From contig NZ_QJUE01000004.1 in assembly GCF_003208055.1 (NCBI RefSeq), positions 1-64,000 of the forward strand: DNA of 64,000 bases, given 5' to 3'. The position numbers and the translations under genes are program-made. The notes under the pieces were generated by a model. That model was not told where the DNA came from. It was given only the letters and a program-made list of their open reading frames with translations, and did no database searches. Shown piece after piece: positions 22,452-32,067 of the stretch. The DNA is from Prochlorococcus marinus XMU1408. Its GTDB lineage: Bacteria > Cyanobacteriota > Cyanobacteriia > PCC-6307 > Cyanobiaceae. Positions within the stretch are counted from its first letter, which is position 1, and every line of letters starts with the position of its first letter.

Positions 22452-25400
22452 TTGCTAACAATTTATCGAAGCAATAAAGCTGAATGGTTAGCGGAAATAC
22501 TAGGACACGAACTCCGATTAAATCCTCCTGAAATAACAGAAGAAGTTAACATTATTGTGAGTACATGGCCATCAAGCAGATGGCTAAGTGAACAAATTTC
22601 ACTCATTAACAATATCAATGCATTAGTTAACTACCCTTTCCCTGGAACATATTTAAAAAGGTTAGTTAAGAGAGTTATTGGTATTGATCCTAATGAAAAA
22701 GATCCATGGGAAAAGAATCATCTTGTTTGGGATATTTTAGAGTTTTTACCAGAATTAATAAAAAGAGAAGAAGCACAGGTAATTAGATCTTGGCTGGCAA
22801 AAAGCGAAAAAGAAAATGAGCAAATTAATATGAATTCATGGGATCTAGCGAACAATATTGCAGAAATCTTTGATGATTACATACTCTATAGACCTGAGAT
22901 TATCAAGCAATGGTTAAGCAAGAATAAAAAGAACGTCTCTAGAGACATTAGAGTTAACAAAAATATCCTTTGGCAAGAAACACTATTCAAGTTATTACAT
23001 GAAAAGATTAATAAAGACCCGTTCTGTATTCAAGCCGAAAAAGCTATTAACTCATTAAAGAAAGGTAAAATTTATAAAAAAGATTATCCCAAAAATCTAT
23101 ATATTTATGGTCTTAGCAGCCTGGCACCATTGCAAATAGATTTAATTCAGGCATTCTCAAAAGTAATAAATATAAAAATTTATCTGATTTCCCCTTGTAA
23201 TGATCTATGGCAAAGGTGCGAAACAAGAAGACTGCGATTTAGAAACACATGGAATACACCTCCTGACAGGCAATGGTTACTAGAATCTCCGAGACTTGAG
23301 GCCTTCCTCGGTCGGATGGGTGCTGAATTTCAACAGTTGCTAGAGGGGAGTGGAGAATATCAATTGGGAGAAAGAAATGAAGAAGATATTTTTTCTCTTA
23401 CAGCAGATATCACCTCTAATAAAGGCAACAAACCAAACATATTAGAACAATTACAACAAGAATTATTATTTACAAAAAGTGAAAATGTTTTAACTAAAGA
23501 GAAATCTGACAAATCACTACTTTTCCTTAAATCTCCGGGGAAGTATCGCCAAGTCGAATTAATACGAGACCATATATTGCAGCTCTTTGCTAATAACAAG
23601 AAGCTACAACCTAGAGATGTTTTAATAATGACACCTCAAATTGATAGCTATAAAGCAATATTTGCCTCAGTATTTAACAATATAGATCACAACACTACTC
23701 AACTACCCTGGGTAATCACAGATAGAAGTCAAGAGGATAAAGTAGGTTTAATACATTTTGTGCTAAATCTTTTAGAGATTTCGGCTTCACGTCTAACTGC
23801 ATCAGTTTTCGAAAACCTATTAACAAATCCAGCATTACAAAAACAACAGAATATAAGTATTGAAGAGGTGAGTGATATAAGCAAAAGCCTTCAATCCGCC
23901 GGCTTTACTTGGGGACTTGATTCATCAGAAAGATTTGGAGAAGAAACTCATAGCCTATGTTGGTGTTTAGAAAGATTCCTACTTGGTCTGGTTTTACCAG
24001 ACGATCCAATTAATGGTATTAGAAGTATCTCCCCATATTCCGAGAATATTTCAAATATAGAATTTATAAAAGCCTGGGGCATACTCTCAAAACTTTGCAA
24101 TTACATCGATGATCTCCGCAGTAAACGCTCATGCAAAGAATGGATAAAACTTATAACATTACTCGTAAAGGATTTATTTGGGGATGGTGGGGAATGGGCA
24201 TGGGAAGAACAACAACTACTAACTATTGTTAATAATTGGGGTCTCATAACAGATAAATGTGAACTAGAGATTGATTGTTTAGTAGTCAAAGACATTATTA
24301 CCAAAGCATTAAGTTGTACAAATGCTAAATTTGGTCATAGAACAGGAAAAATTACGATCAGTGCCTTAGAACCGATGAGAGCCATCCCTCATCAAATCAT
24401 CATCTTAATGGGACTAGAAAGTGGAACATTTCCAAGAATAGATAATAGAAAAAGTTTTAATCTTCTAGAAAGGAAAAGAGAACTTGGAGACCCTAATCAA
24501 TATGACAAAGACCGCTATTCATTGTTAGAAGCTTTAATCTCAACTCGTCAAAATCTATTACTCGCTTGGAATTCCAAAGATGAAAAGACAGGAGAAGATA
24601 TTGAACCTCCAAGTCCTATTCAACAATGGCTGAATTACTTAAAAATCAAATTAGGAGCCAACATGTTTAAAGATATTCTCATTGAGCCACCAGCAAATCC
24701 TCTTGATCAATTCAACTTTATAAAAACCAAAGATTCACAAATCATGAGTTGTGATAATAAGAATCTAGAGGCTAGAGAATGGCTTGAAAAAGCAATACCG
24801 ACAAAAAAGGTCGCACTTGCATTACCAATAAATTGGGAAGAAGCAAAAGGAATAAAATTAAAATCTATTTCCTTCGAACAAACAAAAGAATGGTTACTCA
24901 ATCCACAAACAACATGGTTAAGAGAGAATGATATTCAATCAAAAGAATTTGTAAATCTTATTCAAGACAATGATTTACTCGAACTTTCAGAGTTAGAAAG
25001 ATATCAACTTCTTAAATATCGACTAGAAAATAGTGATATCAGCAAAGTCAACGATATTAAAAATAATAAAAATTACTGGAAAGAGACTTTTTCTGGCAAA
25101 GGTGTTTTCCCTCCAAAAGGCTCTGGAATAATAGAGGAAGAGCTTCTTGAGGAGAGATGGAATAATTTATTATCAGCAGTCTATGCTACCGGTGAAATCA
25201 CGAAAAGGAGTATAGAGTTGCAAGAGCTAGAGACTGATTTTTATTTTAGTGGCAAGAATTTAATACAGATTGAAATTGGAAGTTTAAAATATAAAAATCT
25301 TATGAATGGATGGCTAAATCATTTATATCTATCTGCAAATAGTTCATTTAACTCTAAAACACTTATAATATCTAAAAAAATAGACCATAGAAAAAATATA

Positions 25401-25745
25401 AATTTTGGAGTAAGCAAGAAAATATTGCCAATTAATACCCAGGAAGCAACTAAAATCCTAAAAGAAATCAGTGTATTAGCAGCCGCAGGAAGAAAAAATT
25501 GTTGGCCCATACCACCAGAGAGTGGACTGGCCTATGCTATTGCTAAAAACGAACAGAATAAGGATGAGGAAGATTTATTTAAAAAGAAATGGGAAGGTGA
25601 TGTTTACATAGAAGGAGAGCGAGAAGCATTAAAAATGGAACTTTGCTTTGGTAAAGAGTGCAATGCCTCTACTTTTTTAGACGTTGAATCATTTCATGAG
25701 GTATTAATGAGTCTATACGAACCACTTCTAAAAAATACCAACTAA
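22452..25745 (+). CDS. recC: Exodeoxyribonuclease V gamma subunit
   Basis: RecC scans for Chi and holds RecB and RecD together in the helicase-nuclease that repairs double-strand breaks. The 1097-aa product starts at TTG with LTIYRSNKAEWLAEIL and has the family block VSTWPSSRWLSEQISLINNI. Further on come a helicase-like part (LYIYGLSSLAPLQIDLIQAF; ISALEPMRAIPHQIIILMGL) and a C-terminal inactive-nuclease region. It resembles standard RecC in length. It precedes an ICMT-like gene, recB and recD on the same strand. Confidence 0.95.
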   Translation: MLTIYRSNKAEWLAEILGHELRLNPPEITEEVNIIVSTWPSSRWLSEQISLINNINALVNYPFPGTYLKRLVKRVIGIDPNEKDPWEKNHLVWDILEFLPELIKREEAQVIRSWLAKSEKENEQINMNSWDLANNIAEIFDDYILYRPEIIKQWLSKNKKNVSRDIRVNKNILWQETLFKLLHEKINKDPFCIQAEKAINSLKKGKIYKKDYPKNLYIYGLSSLAPLQIDLIQAFSKVINIKIYLISPCNDLWQRCETRRLRFRNTWNTPPDRQWLLESPRLEAFLGRMGAEFQQLLEGSGEYQLGERNEEDIFSLTADITSNKGNKPNILEQLQQELLFTKSENVLTKEKSDKSLLFLKSPGKYRQVELIRDHILQLFANNKKLQPRDVLIMTPQIDSYKAIFASVFNNIDHNTTQLPWVITDRSQEDKVGLIHFVLNLLEISASRLTASVFENLLTNPALQKQQNISIEEVSDISKSLQSAGFTWGLDSSERFGEETHSLCWCLERFLLGLVLPDDPINGIRSISPYSENISNIEFIKAWGILSKLCNYIDDLRSKRSCKEWIKLITLLVKDLFGDGGEWAWEEQQLLTIVNNWGLITDKCELEIDCLVVKDIITKALSCTNAKFGHRTGKITISALEPMRAIPHQIIILMGLESGTFPRIDNRKSFNLLERKRELGDPNQYDKDRYSLLEALISTRQNLLLAWNSKDEKTGEDIEPPSPIQQWLNYLKIKLGANMFKDILIEPPANPLDQFNFIKTKDSQIMSCDNKNLEAREWLEKAIPTKKVALALPINWEEAKGIKLKSISFEQTKEWLLNPQTTWLRENDIQSKEFVNLIQDNDLLELSELERYQLLKYRLENSDISKVNDIKNNKNYWKETFSGKGVFPPKGSGIIEEELLEERWNNLLSAVYATGEITKRSIELQELETDFYFSGKNLIQIEIGSLKYKNLMNGWLNHLYLSANSSFNSKTLIISKKIDHRKNINFGVSKKILPINTQEATKILKEISVLAAAGRKNCWPIPPESGLAYAIAKNEQNKDEEDLFKKKWEGDVYIEGEREALKMELCFGKECNASTFLDVESFHEVLMSLYEPLLKNTN

Positions 25746-25758
25746 TCTAGTTAATAAA

Positions 25759-26319
25759 ATGAAGCCAAACAAAAGTAGTCTCTTTAAGGATATAAAAACT
25801 ATCCTATCGAAGTGGGGATTTAGTAAGCAGGGGCTAATTAATAATTCAAAAGGAGAGTGGTATCTGTTTTCTCAAATGTTACTAATACTCCTACATTTAA
25901 TACCTCCCTACCCAAAAATAGAGAATTTAGAGTTTTCAATAAATGCCTTTTTTATAATTATTGGTTTAGCAACATCAACTCAAGGGCTAATACTTGTTAT
26001 TAAAGCATTCATAGATTTAGGTGCAAATCTTACACCGCTTCCTTATCCAATGAATGAATCGATTCTGATAAGAAATAATTCATACAAAAATGTTCGTCAC
26101 CCTCTTTACAAGGGATTATTAATTCTTTCATTAGGAATATGTATTTTCTCATTGAGTTTAATACATCTATTTCTGCTCATATCACTAGCTTATATTTTAA
26201 AAATGAAAGCCATAAAAGAAGAAGAAAGATTAAAAATTAAATTTCCTGAATATAAAAACTATATCAAAGAAGTACCAGCTATTATAAAAATAATAAAGTA
26301 TTTAGATTGGAGATCATAA
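25759..26319 (+). CDS. Isoprenylcysteine carboxyl methyltransferase-like membrane protein
   Basis: The 186-aa product has four or five membrane helices and the C-terminal signature of the ICMT/phospholipid-methyltransferase fold: VRHPLYKGLLILSLG (about 110-124), then KMKAIKEEERLKIKFPEYKN. The signature residues RHP and EE/E bind S-adenosylmethionine. The substrate is unknown; methylation of lipids, quinone precursors or small thiols all occur in this family. It is wedged between recC (13 bases upstream) and recB (96 bases downstream), where no related function is expected. Confidence 0.8.
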   Translation: MKPNKSSLFKDIKTILSKWGFSKQGLINNSKGEWYLFSQMLLILLHLIPPYPKIENLEFSINAFFIIIGLATSTQGLILVIKAFIDLGANLTPLPYPMNESILIRNNSYKNVRHPLYKGLLILSLGICIFSLSLIHLFLLISLAYILKMKAIKEEERLKIKFPEYKNYIKEVPAIIKIIKYLDWRS

Positions 26320-26415
26320 AATGTTAATTATAAATAATTTAAATTATATGAATAAAGTGATAATAGAGAAAACAAGACTGCATCTTTTTTATATTATTAG
26401 AACTATCAAATTATT

Positions 26416-29400
26416 ATGAATAATGTAAACTTATTTCAAGCAAATAAATATCCTTTAACAAATGGTATGCGCCTAATTGAAGCGAGTGCTGGAACTGGAA
26501 AAACATTCTCTCTATCTCATCTTTTCTTAAGGTTGTTAACAGAAAAAGAATATTCGATAAACGAAATACTAGTTGTTAGCTTTACAGAAGCAACAGCCTC
26601 AGAAATAAAAGCAAAAATCATAGAAAGATTAATATTAGCATTAAAAATAATTGAATCAAAATATACCAACGTAAAGCAATATAAAGTTGACAAAGTATTA
26701 AATGAATGGGTTGAATTAAATATAACATCTAAAGATAGAGCTTTACATTTTGCTTCCCTACTTTTAGAAGCATTAGAGAGAATTGATAATGCAGATATCA
26801 CAACAATTCATGGATTTTGCAGTAAAACTCTTCGTAGAGAAGCGATTGAAAATGGTAATAATGTAAACCCAACCATCGAAAAAGATTCAAATTCATTAAT
26901 AAATGAAATTGTTGAAGAATATTGGAAAAAGGAAATATTAGAAATAGATATTTCAGAATTAAAAGGAATATTTAAAACAAATTTCAATCGTAAGAATTTA
27001 ATTCAAGTCCTTAACGCTTTGGATAATGATGTAAATAATATTTTCAAGCACACATTTAATGAACTAAAAATAGATGAGAGTCTCTCAAATCAATTAAATA
27101 ATTATATTCAATCATTATGGATAGATTTTAGAACTATTTGGAAAGAGAAGGGGAAGGAACTGGAAAATAGCTTTATAGATATTGCAAAGAATCTAAAATC
27201 TCAAGGTATTGCAGATACAAAGCCATACTCATCTAAGCCCAGAAAAAATCGTCATGAGCTTTTAAGTAATTGGATTGAGGAGTATAAAGAGAAAAAGCGG
27301 CCATCATATGAAGATATTCAAAAACAAGATCTTATAAATAAATATTTTCATCCTAAAAATCTTTACCAATTAGATGCGAAGTATAAAATTGATCTTTGCT
27401 CAAAAGACATTAAGCCAATACTTGATATTATAGGAGATTTATATGATAGTCCAGGTGAATTTGTTTGGGAACATGCTTTGTTATGGACAAAGAGAGAGCT
27501 TAAAGAAAGAAAATCTAAAAAGGGTATGATAAATTATTCTGATTTACTTAAATCACTAGATCCTAAAAATTTAAATAGTAACAAGATTAAAAATGAAGAT
27601 AATTCTAATGATGTCTATAAAAACTTAAAACTTAGATATAAAGTAGCATTAATTGATGAGTTCCAAGATACAGACCAAGTCCAATTAAGATTACTAAATG
27701 AAGCCTTTGGTAACCGATCAACACATCTATTACTAATGATTGGAGATCCAAAACAAGCAATCTATAGTTTCAGAGGTGGAAGCTTAAATACATATATGAA
27801 AGCCAGAGAAACTTGTGATCGAATTGATTTGATGAATGCTAATTATAGAAGTACAAAATCTCTAATTTTAATACTTAATAAATTATTTCTAGATGGATTA
27901 ATAAGATCAAATCTATCAACTCAAGAACTTAATCCGTGTTCACAAGAAGATCTACTCAAACTGAAAGGAATAAAAGAACCATTTAAGATAATAAATCTAA
28001 TAGATAATAATCAAAAAGATAAAAAACAAAGCGTAAAATTAGAATCGAAAAGCAAAATAGAGAATAAAATTCCAAAAATTCTTGGATCTTATTTGTTAGA
28101 ACTATTAAGCAATAATTCCAAAGATATAAACCCCTCAGATATTTGCATACTAGTCAATAGACATGATCAAGCTAAAAATATCCATACCTATTTATCAAAA
28201 ATAAATATTCCTTCACAACTTTCAAGCAATGAAAATATATTTACTAGAGAAGGTGCCCAAATCCTACAGATATTCATAAACTGCATCGTCAGTCCATATA
28301 ACCAACAAAAACTATCTTTACTAGCATGTTCTGAGCTAATGCAATGGAAAAAGGAAAAACTTAGTGAATCAAAAACTAATGGTGATTTTGATTCATTATC
28401 TTCGAAGTTCAATGAACTTGCTAAATTATTTCCAAAGGTCGGATTATTAGGTTGTTTATCAAACTTTCTAGAAGGAAAATCAATAGCTGACCTTTCTAAT
28501 AGAGGAACTTTATTAGGTGATCTATATCAAAGCTCTCAGTTAGTAGACGAACAGATCCATCGACAGAAATTTAGTGCCATGAGAGCATCACAATGGCTTA
28601 GCAGCCAACGGTTCCAGACCACTGAACCAATACCTGAAGAATACCAACCAAACAGTGCCATTAGTAATAGCGCTGTTAATATAATAACAATCCACAAGAG
28701 TAAAGGACTTCAATTTAAAATAGTAATTTGTCCATACTTGTGGCAAAAGCCACCAGATAAAAAAAGTCATTTATGGAAACACAATCAAAATCTATTCATA
28801 TCTAAAAAGTATAAATGGCATAAAAAATATAATTCTTATCAAGATTTAATTAAAAAAGAATCATTAAATGAAGCAGAGCGATTAGCTTATGTTGCGCTTA
28901 CAAGAGCTAAAAAACAACTAATCATCCTGTGGGCAAAGGCTGCTGGTCAAGAAGGAAACCCTCTTTCAGGATTTTTATTTGGATCTAAATCAATAAATCT
29001 AAATATAGAAGACTGTACAAAAGAAATGATGGAACATTCATTCAAGGAAAGGGAACTAAAAGTCGATATTCAAGATATAAAGTTAATTGAAGCCAACAGA
29101 ACCTGGACTCAACCTAAAAATGAAGTTAAATTATCACTTGGAGCATCTCCTAAGCATCAGTTTGAGAATAGTTGGGGAAGATATAGTTTTTCGAGATGGA
29201 TAACACAACAAAACAACGAATCAATTGTAAAAAACTTTTCAGATGAGTTAAATGAAGATCTTGCATTTAAAGATCAAATTGAATTCTTATCTTCAAAAAA
29301 AATTGATCAAATATTAATAGGAAAAGATCAAAGTTTTGACACATTAGAAGATCATACTTGGTCTAAAGAAAGTCCTATTGGAGATTTCCCTCGAGGTCCC

Positions 29401-30201
29401 ATAGCAGGTACTTGTCTTCATAAAATACTCGAAAGAGTAGATTTCAATGATATTGAAAATCAACTAAAAATTTCATCTATAATAAAGGAAGAATTAAATA
29501 TAGTTAATATAAATAATTCATTTATTGAACCAATTAATATTTTATTAAAGAGAATTGCCAATATCCCTTTAGGTGGTCCTTTAGGTAAATTTAAAATGAA
29601 AAATTTAAATCCTAAAAGCTCAATCAAAGAATTAAAATTTGATATTCCAATTTGTCATAAAACAAATCCAATCCATACTCTCGATTTATTATCAATATTT
29701 AAAGAAGATGCCCAAAAAAAATATGGCTCAGATTATATAAATAAACTAATGAATCTGAATATCTATAGCAACGGTTTCTTAACCGGATCCATAGACCAAG
29801 TTTTTGCAGACAATCCAAATCATGAAATTGCTAAATGGTGGGTTTTAGATTGGAAAAGTAACTGGATAGGAAGTCCGCTAACAAAAGAGGGTGATTTATC
29901 TTGTGGCCCCATAAATTATTCAATCTCAAGAATGGATGAAGAAATGTACCATCATCACTATCCACTACAAGCCCATATATATTTACTTGCATTACATAGA
30001 TTTTTAAATTGGAGACTCCCCAATTATTCACCACAAAAACATCTTGGAGGATACATTTACGTATTTTTGAGAGGAATTCCAGATAATCGAGATTTAGAAA
30101 AAATGAATTATCCTCAAAGGACTCCAGGCTTAATCATCGAACCTGCTCCTCTTAAAAGAATTAAAAAATTAGATTTATTAATAAAAAAACAAAATAAATG
30201 A
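26416..30201 (+). CDS. recB: Exodeoxyribonuclease V beta subunit
   Basis: RecB is the 3'-5' helicase and the only nuclease of RecBCD. The 1261-aa product has Walker A ASAGTGKT at 23-30, motif II DEFQDT near residue 414, NYRS, and VALTRAKKQL near 826. In the C-terminal nuclease, GTCLHKILERVDF supplies the His and VLDWKSN (near 1145) the catalytic D-x-K. All key residues are present, so helicase and nuclease should both be active. Its stop overlaps the recD start by 4 bases (ATGA), indicating translational coupling. Confidence 0.96.
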   Translation: MNNVNLFQANKYPLTNGMRLIEASAGTGKTFSLSHLFLRLLTEKEYSINEILVVSFTEATASEIKAKIIERLILALKIIESKYTNVKQYKVDKVLNEWVELNITSKDRALHFASLLLEALERIDNADITTIHGFCSKTLRREAIENGNNVNPTIEKDSNSLINEIVEEYWKKEILEIDISELKGIFKTNFNRKNLIQVLNALDNDVNNIFKHTFNELKIDESLSNQLNNYIQSLWIDFRTIWKEKGKELENSFIDIAKNLKSQGIADTKPYSSKPRKNRHELLSNWIEEYKEKKRPSYEDIQKQDLINKYFHPKNLYQLDAKYKIDLCSKDIKPILDIIGDLYDSPGEFVWEHALLWTKRELKERKSKKGMINYSDLLKSLDPKNLNSNKIKNEDNSNDVYKNLKLRYKVALIDEFQDTDQVQLRLLNEAFGNRSTHLLLMIGDPKQAIYSFRGGSLNTYMKARETCDRIDLMNANYRSTKSLILILNKLFLDGLIRSNLSTQELNPCSQEDLLKLKGIKEPFKIINLIDNNQKDKKQSVKLESKSKIENKIPKILGSYLLELLSNNSKDINPSDICILVNRHDQAKNIHTYLSKINIPSQLSSNENIFTREGAQILQIFINCIVSPYNQQKLSLLACSELMQWKKEKLSESKTNGDFDSLSSKFNELAKLFPKVGLLGCLSNFLEGKSIADLSNRGTLLGDLYQSSQLVDEQIHRQKFSAMRASQWLSSQRFQTTEPIPEEYQPNSAISNSAVNIITIHKSKGLQFKIVICPYLWQKPPDKKSHLWKHNQNLFISKKYKWHKKYNSYQDLIKKESLNEAERLAYVALTRAKKQLIILWAKAAGQEGNPLSGFLFGSKSINLNIEDCTKEMMEHSFKERELKVDIQDIKLIEANRTWTQPKNEVKLSLGASPKHQFENSWGRYSFSRWITQQNNESIVKNFSDELNEDLAFKDQIEFLSSKKIDQILIGKDQSFDTLEDHTWSKESPIGDFPRGPIAGTCLHKILERVDFNDIENQLKISSIIKEELNIVNINNSFIEPINILLKRIANIPLGGPLGKFKMKNLNPKSSIKELKFDIPICHKTNPIHTLDLLSIFKEDAQKKYGSDYINKLMNLNIYSNGFLTGSIDQVFADNPNHEIAKWWVLDWKSNWIGSPLTKEGDLSCGPINYSISRMDEEMYHHHYPLQAHIYLLALHRFLNWRLPNYSPQKHLGGYIYVFLRGIPDNRDLEKMNYPQRTPGLIIEPAPLKRIKKLDLLIKKQNK

Positions 30202-31919
30202 AGGAACCATTTAAAAAAAAATTTTCAACTGATTTAAATACATCATTATTAGCTACTCTTGCTCGCTATTTCCCACCTATAGAGTTTAATGAAGCTTTAA
30301 TTGATGTAGTAAATGTATTAATGGATGGTTTATCAAGAGGTGATATATATATAGACATGAGGGAAATCCCTAAAAATCTTGAACTTAAATATAAAGGTTG
30401 GCCCAGCTTTCATATGAAAGCTTTATTAGAAAGTGGCTGGACTAAAGGAGATCACTCCCCAATAGTTCTAAATGGAGATTTAATCAGTTGGCGTCGAAAA
30501 CACAATGAAATAGTTGAGACCATTCAAAAAATACTCGTAAGAAATAAACCTATTAAATACCTACCTAAAGAATTACCTATTCGAATTAATGCTAAGAGTC
30601 TAGAGCATCTAAATATTCAACAACTAGAAGCTGTTAACCTTGTTGAAAGTCAACAAATCATCTTATTAAGTGGTGGCCCAGGCACAGGCAAGACTAGTAC
30701 CATCCTTCAAATGCTTGTAAAAGCATTAACTAGAAATATAACTCTTCAGATTGCAATGGCTGCTCCAACAGGGAAAGCATCCAAAAAGCTAAAGGATACT
30801 ATTCAAGCTGGTATTGAAGATTTTGAAGACCCTATAAAAGATAAGCTTTCTAATATATCTTCTAAAACATTGCATAAATGGTTAGAAGCAGGACCAAATG
30901 GATTTAGAAGAAACTCTCAACGTCTCTTAAAATTAGATCTAATAGTTGTAGATGAGATGTCAATGGTTGACTTGTCAACCATTAATGGATTGCTAGATTC
31001 ATTACCAAAATCATGTCAAATAATCTTAGTAGGTGATCCTGATCAATTATTACCAATAGGAAGTGGTGGTATATGGCAAATTTTGCAACGCAAAGATACT
31101 AAAACCAACCTTCAATCAAACTCAGTCAAACTTACAAAATCATACCGAAACAAAGGAGATATTGCTTTATTAAGAAATACATTAAAAGATGAAGGAGTAG
31201 ATGCCTTTTGGCGCCTACTTTCAATGAAAAAAGATTCATCAAATACAAGTCAACACCTTTCATCCCTAAAAAACATTCCGGATCCCGTGATAAGTACTCT
31301 TTTGAACTATAGAAAGAAGCTTAAAGAGTTAACCGAAAATTGTATTCATTATATTCCTACTGAGGCATGGGAATCAAGCATGATTGAGGTAGAGCCATCA
31401 ATCGAGATGTTAAAACTCTATAATTTCATAGATAATCTGCTTATACTTTGTCCTCAAAGAAATGGTCCTTGGGGTGTAAAAAAAATCCACGAGTTCCTTT
31501 TAGGAAAGAGATTTGAAGAGGAAGTACAAAAATGGGGACAGGGAACACCAATCATGGCAAGAAGTAATCAACCTGAAATAGGTTTAGCGAATGGAGACGT
31601 TGGTATAATCATTGGCGACGGCGAGAAAAGACGTTTTTTATTTAATGTTTTTTCTGAGGAGCAAAGACTAGTAACTCGATTAATTAACCCATCAAGATTA
31701 AAAATGTTTGATGCTGCATATGCTATGACAATTCATAAATCACAGGGAAGTGAAGCTGATCAAGTGATTTTAGTTTGGCCAAGAACCTCAAAAAATTCAG
31801 AAGAGACTAATCTCATGAATTTTTATTCTGATGATTACGAAAAAAGAATGCTGTACACAGCAATAACTCGTGCAAAAAAACAATTACTGGTAATTACCAA
31901 TAAAGAAGAAGACTTTTAA
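30198..31919 (+). CDS. recD: Exodeoxyribonuclease V alpha subunit
   Basis: RecD is the 5'-3' helicase motor of RecBCD. The 573-aa product has a Walker A block LLSGGPGTGKTSTILQM near residue 160, motif II LIVVDEMSMVDLSTINGL, the motif GDPDQLLPIGSGG, and the C-terminal motifs MTIHKSQGSEADQVILVWP and LYTAITRAKKQLLV. It starts in the last codon of recB. The length is close to standard RecD, and no domain is missing. Confidence 0.95.
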   Translation: MKEPFKKKFSTDLNTSLLATLARYFPPIEFNEALIDVVNVLMDGLSRGDIYIDMREIPKNLELKYKGWPSFHMKALLESGWTKGDHSPIVLNGDLISWRRKHNEIVETIQKILVRNKPIKYLPKELPIRINAKSLEHLNIQQLEAVNLVESQQIILLSGGPGTGKTSTILQMLVKALTRNITLQIAMAAPTGKASKKLKDTIQAGIEDFEDPIKDKLSNISSKTLHKWLEAGPNGFRRNSQRLLKLDLIVVDEMSMVDLSTINGLLDSLPKSCQIILVGDPDQLLPIGSGGIWQILQRKDTKTNLQSNSVKLTKSYRNKGDIALLRNTLKDEGVDAFWRLLSMKKDSSNTSQHLSSLKNIPDPVISTLLNYRKKLKELTENCIHYIPTEAWESSMIEVEPSIEMLKLYNFIDNLLILCPQRNGPWGVKKIHEFLLGKRFEEEVQKWGQGTPIMARSNQPEIGLANGDVGIIIGDGEKRRFLFNVFSEEQRLVTRLINPSRLKMFDAAYAMTIHKSQGSEADQVILVWPRTSKNSEETNLMNFYSDDYEKRMLYTAITRAKKQLLVITNKEEDF

Positions 31920-32067
31920 AGATGTGATCAACTTATTCCTAAAAGGATTTTTAAGATGATAAAATGCATAAATAATCCCTTTAACAAGGCGAGTCAGCAA
32001 AGCACGGTTATACACCGATCGGAAGTTGTCTGCCTAATTTGAAGGACAAAAAGGCAACCATTATTAG

